Below, piece after piece: positions 60,297 to 64,000 of a stretch of DNA of 64,000 bases (positions are counted from its first letter, which is position 1; each line of letters starts with the position of its first letter). The DNA comes from Plectrocnemia conspersa (Eukaryota > Arthropoda > Insecta > Trichoptera > Polycentropodidae): NCBI GenBank assembly GCA_009617715.1, contig VTFK01000157.1:1-64000 (forward strand). The letters are read 5' to 3'. The translations under genes were made by a program, and so were the position numbers. Below the pieces are notes generated by a model. The model ran no database searches. It worked only from the letters and a program-made list of their open reading frames with translations, and was not told the DNA's origin.

Positions 60297-63200
60297 CAGA
60301 TTAATGGTTTTACACAATAGTGTGCTAAGAGAAGAATGCAACAGAGAAATTACGGGGGAACGCAAAGAACTTGCAGTTTTAAATATTATTTAGATACCAA
60401 AGAAGCCAAATTTTTAGTATGCAAAATATTTTTTTAGACACATTTAAAATATCTGTAGAACGGAAGGTTCTTCCAGGAAAACAAGTGAGGAAGAAGTAAA
60501 ACGCGTGAAGGAACACATTGAGAGTTTTCCTCAATCAGAAAGCCATTATACAAGGTCTCACAATACAAATAGAAAGTATTAAAACTTTGAATTGAATATA
60601 ATAAAAATGTATAATTTGTACGTTGATAAATGTGAGGAGAATAACACTAGTTATGTTAAGGAGAAAATTTATGAAAATATTTTTAACAAAGAATTTAATT
60701 TTCACTTTGATCATCCACGTAAAGAAACGTGTGATTCGCTCAATATGCAAATAAAAATGTCACGTAATATTGAAGAAACAACATGAACTTTATTTAAAAT
60801 ATGCCGAACTAGTAAGAAAAGGCTTACAAGAAGATAAAATCTCAGAAAACCCAGGAAACTATTTTGTTCTTACGTTTGATTTGCAAAAAGCACTACTTAA
60901 ACTCTTGAAAACAAGAAGTTAACATTTTTATAAAATAATTGCTTTCGAAAGTGAGATAAGTCCATTGGGCCCTATTAAAAACATGTTTTTGTTCAAATAA
61001 CGCGAATATAATTAATGCAGATGAAATTTTTATGAAAAAAGACCGTAAAAAATATAAAATAAGTCTATTATTGCTTACTAATATTTATAAATCAGTTCAA
61101 ACGCAAACTATCAATAACATAATATAGACTTGCCCCACTTATTGGTCATTTTTTTATTCCATTAGCATAAAATATTTAAGGCTTTAATGCAAAATATTCT
61201 ATTTGAGATTTTGGGAAATTAATTAATTAATACTTTTTTTAATAAAACTTTTGAATTAAGTTTATGGTTGTATTAATAATAAATATAACTATATTTATAA
61301 TATATTTATAGCATATTAAAAAAAAAAACAGCGATTTAGGGTTAAACACAAGTAAAAGTAACTATACAAATGTCTAATTTTATTGTGAATTTTTATATAT
61401 ACGTGTAGTATATGAAATATCTTAAGACTGATATGTACTTAAGTATAAGTATTCTGATTCATACAATAAAAATGCTTATACATTTCCACACCATATGGAC
61501 TCTTCGAAATTGCCATGAATTAAACACCAGGTAACTCTGATGGTATATCAAAAATTCATTCAACATTTTTTATAGCATCCAAGAGGGCACTTCCCATGAT
61601 TATTATTTTCGAATCCCTTTCAGGGCATTTAATAATAACACATACGACGAAACGATATATTAAGCCCTACTATAATTATTTTAGGGTCAGAAGTATTCCA
61701 ACAATGGGATGTTGTATATTATTATAAAACGGACAAAAAGCTCTACCTTTTTAGAGAGCTTCTCTTTATATATATATATTTTTTAGTTTAATATATAAAT
61801 GAGATATTTGATCACCCCATTTATGGGTCACTTAGATAAAAAACATAATGTAATAAAGGGTGGCAAAGGGGTTTTTTTTATGGTAGGCTTTTAATACTTA
61901 TGTTAATTCAGGAATTTTGAACGTTTAATTTTGGGCAATAAATTTTATTTTTTAAAAAGTAGCTACTTTCTCTTCTAATTATTAGGTGTAAATTTTGTCC
62001 ATAATTTGAAACATCTGCCAAGCGAACGAATGAGCTTTCACGAAATTTCGAAAGCAATCGAAGGTCGGTTCAGATGATATTGAAGAAGAAAAAACACTTT
62101 TAACGATCCATTAATGTTATCGTATTCCGAAATTATTACAGATAAAGTGGAGTGGTAAATGTTGCATTAATTGCGCTCAAGCGGGTAATTGCTTCATATA
62201 ATTTATTATCAAATTAACGCCGAATTACTCAAGTATATATTTATTTATACCTTCCCATCAACGCGCAAGACGTTAATGTGTAGAGCTTATTATAGTGGCA
62301 ATGATTTTGCTTATATTATATATCAGGATTTAATATTTTTTAAATTGATACTATAGCTATAAAACCGCAATATTTTTATGTCGGATATCTAACTTCACAA
62401 CATGTAATGTTATATACATATTTTTAACTATCTATTATGTTTAAAATATAATTTCATTAAAATTCAATGTTCATTGCATAATATGCGCGTGAATAATCAT
62501 GAGAAAAGCTTTCATATCGAGCTAAGATGAAAGAAAACGTCTATAAGCTGGGAAAACTGATTGACCTTTAGTCACAAGTATCGCTTTCGTTCATGAGAAT
62601 CTACTATGAGGAAGACAATTGTCCTATGTGAGAAAAGGCTGCGATCTACATTGTCTCGTCTCAGCAGACAATACGCTTTTCATTGTAGCAACAGAAGGCA
62701 ATAACCTTCGTTTGAACACTCGCTAATTGATGAATGTCGTTCGTGACAGTGAAAATTTATGCGTGTAAAATAAAATTATGGATTTTTTGATATTTTTTTC
62801 ACAACTCTGATGAGATGAGAACATCGAACGTCGTTGAGAACTTTGCAAAAACGTTGACGTGCATGTTGCATTCAATACGGCAACAAAAAATAACTTTACA
62901 GTTATATGTAAGATGATATATCTCATAGTTAGTTAGAAATAAAATCGCCTTGTTAGTAGTAAGAATCAATCAAATTGTGTGTAAAAAACTGACGTGGAAT
63001 ATATATTTTAAAATAGCAACCTTATTATTTAATACACCATAAAACGTTAAATTTAAAAATAATTCTTATATATACATATTTTTAAATGATTATATAATTA
63101 ATATTTTTTACAAATATAATACTATTCTCTAATTATATGCCCCAGAATTAATAATGCTATTCAAAGAAAAATAAATTTTATATTAGCATCTCTTTGCTTG

Positions 63201-63330
63201 CGCAATATTTTAAATAATTTAGATTAATTATTAGCGTCTTAAAAAATACTATAATGCGAGAAAAACAGGAAGACAAATTCTGTATTATATAAATAGCTTT
63301 ATTGGATAACATTTTATATGTTCTATAAGC
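60297..63330. other. AT-rich noncoding DNA
   Basis: Frames at 60535-60786 overlap on opposite strands and are not credible. Short GC-richer patches occur at 62000-62180 and 62490-62740. No exon or repeat recognised. Confidence 0.45.
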
Positions 63331-63400
63331 CAGTGTTTATCAACCCTTTTGCACCTGCAGAGCACTGAAAATAAGAAAAACATTTTGCGGACCACTATCA
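63331..63400 (+). mobile_element. hAT-like 5' end (element runs out of the window or is truncated)
   Basis: CAGTGTTTATCAACCCTTTT followed by GCACC..CAGAGCACTG and TTTTGCGGACCAC resembles the 5' end of many hAT elements (CAGTG.TT.TCAACC..TTT...GGACCAC). The candidate target site before it is CTATAAGC (63323-63330). No matching right end was found before position 64000. Confidence 0.5.
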
Positions 63401-64000
63401 CAGAACTATGGAATATTAATTATATGTATAGTACGTGTATTATTAATTCTTTTTTTCCATAAAGAAATTATTTATCCATATATTACCTATACGAGGATTT
63501 TCATTATCGGAGTAATAATGATTATTGTTTTGAATTAAGGCCTTCTAATTAAAATAACGAACAATACTTAAAAGATTTTATAGCGTAATTTGACAGAGTT
63601 ACGTAAAATGTGAGGATAGTTTAATTCCAAGAGCTAAACCAAACTGCATTTTTTTTATTTTTTGGATTTTGCAGCACATACCTAAATATTGACACACTTA
63701 TTTTTCCTTGTTTCTTTTAAACATGATGTACTATTTTCGGTATTTTCGCTATTCTCCTTTGACTATTATAATTATTAAATAATGTTACAGGTTTTTCTGT
63801 TTATTTTTCTTTATTTTAATTTTGTAGGGTTTAAAATTTTTCAACACAATAAATAGAATTTCTTGGAATTTTTAGCATAAGATTTTAAAATGGACGCAAA
63901 ATATTGGCGGATTAATTGAGAAATACTGCTATAGATTATTTTTATATGTAATAATCCACTAATAATTTATTTAGCATTTAGCAATCAATCAAAGTATGCT
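63401..64000. other. AT-rich DNA to the window end
   Basis: Possibly the interior of the hAT-like element starting at 63331. No transposase frame is visible. Confidence 0.4.

Noticed and set aside
1..64000. CRISPR arrays, rRNA genes, operons, bacterial insertions or viral integrations
   Set aside because: Looked for and not seen. No regularly spaced direct repeats, no rRNA-like blocks, no long bacterial-type reading frames, and no recognisable viral protein.

Overview
The window is an AT-rich (roughly 30 % GC by eye), gene-poor stretch of an animal genome, almost certainly an insect. Pointers are jockey-like non-LTR retrotransposon relics, hAT-, PIF/Harbinger- and pogo-type DNA transposons, AAAT-type retroposon tails, and a short interstitial run of the insect telomere repeat (CCTAA). 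No bacterial-style gene is present: most open frames are short, lack family similarity, and are chance frames in AT-rich DNA.

The one convincing host coding segment is an internal exon on the minus strand at 6095-6233. It has a textbook polypyrimidine tract/CAG acceptor and a GTGAGT donor, and a 46-codon open frame with no stop. Its peptide (GKVVIRPIAFKPMGVTATGR...) resembles the 'RPxAFKPV' segment of LZTS/Fezzin-type scaffold proteins; the family name is tentative. The other ~58 kb would then be intron, upstream regulatory DNA or intergenic DNA. Several GC-richer islands (about 12.6-13.06, 27.96-28.42, 41.9-42.5, 45.0-45.45, 46.75-47.15, 56.4-56.8 kb) stand out. Two of them carry consensus minus-strand splice donors and are candidate alternative first exons or promoters.

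Transposable elements dominate the rest. DNA transposons: a 551-bp hAT element at 2.2-2.75 kb (7/8-matching 8-bp duplication) with two further fragments; a 987-bp hAT element at 53.6-54.55 kb (perfect 8-bp duplication); a 1067-bp element with 24-bp inverted ends and TTA duplications at 59.2-60.3 kb; a 166-bp pogo-like MITE at 44.2 kb; and a hAT-like 5' end at 63.33 kb running out of the window. Retroelements: five degenerate reverse-transcriptase relics (15.1-16.26 minus, 19.83-20.01 minus, 20.64-21.93 plus, 22.12-22.44 plus, 37.08-37.5 plus), and a tRNA-headed SINE-like repeat (5.01-5.37 kb, second copy 36.6-36.8 kb minus) whose 3' tail resembles the end of the 15.1-kb LINE. Unclassified dispersed families are present at 11.8/18.2/19.6, 7.95/38.9, 32.9/42.7 and 41.1/49.7 kb, plus two diverged tandem duplications (units of about 154 bp at 30.8-31.1 kb and 133 bp at 39.85-40.08 kb).

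I did not find a novel multi-gene system. The items most worth a second look are the host exon and its possible alternative promoters, the SINE/LINE tail sharing, the unclassified three-copy repeat, and two plus-strand exon-like blocks at 51.96 and 55.27 kb.
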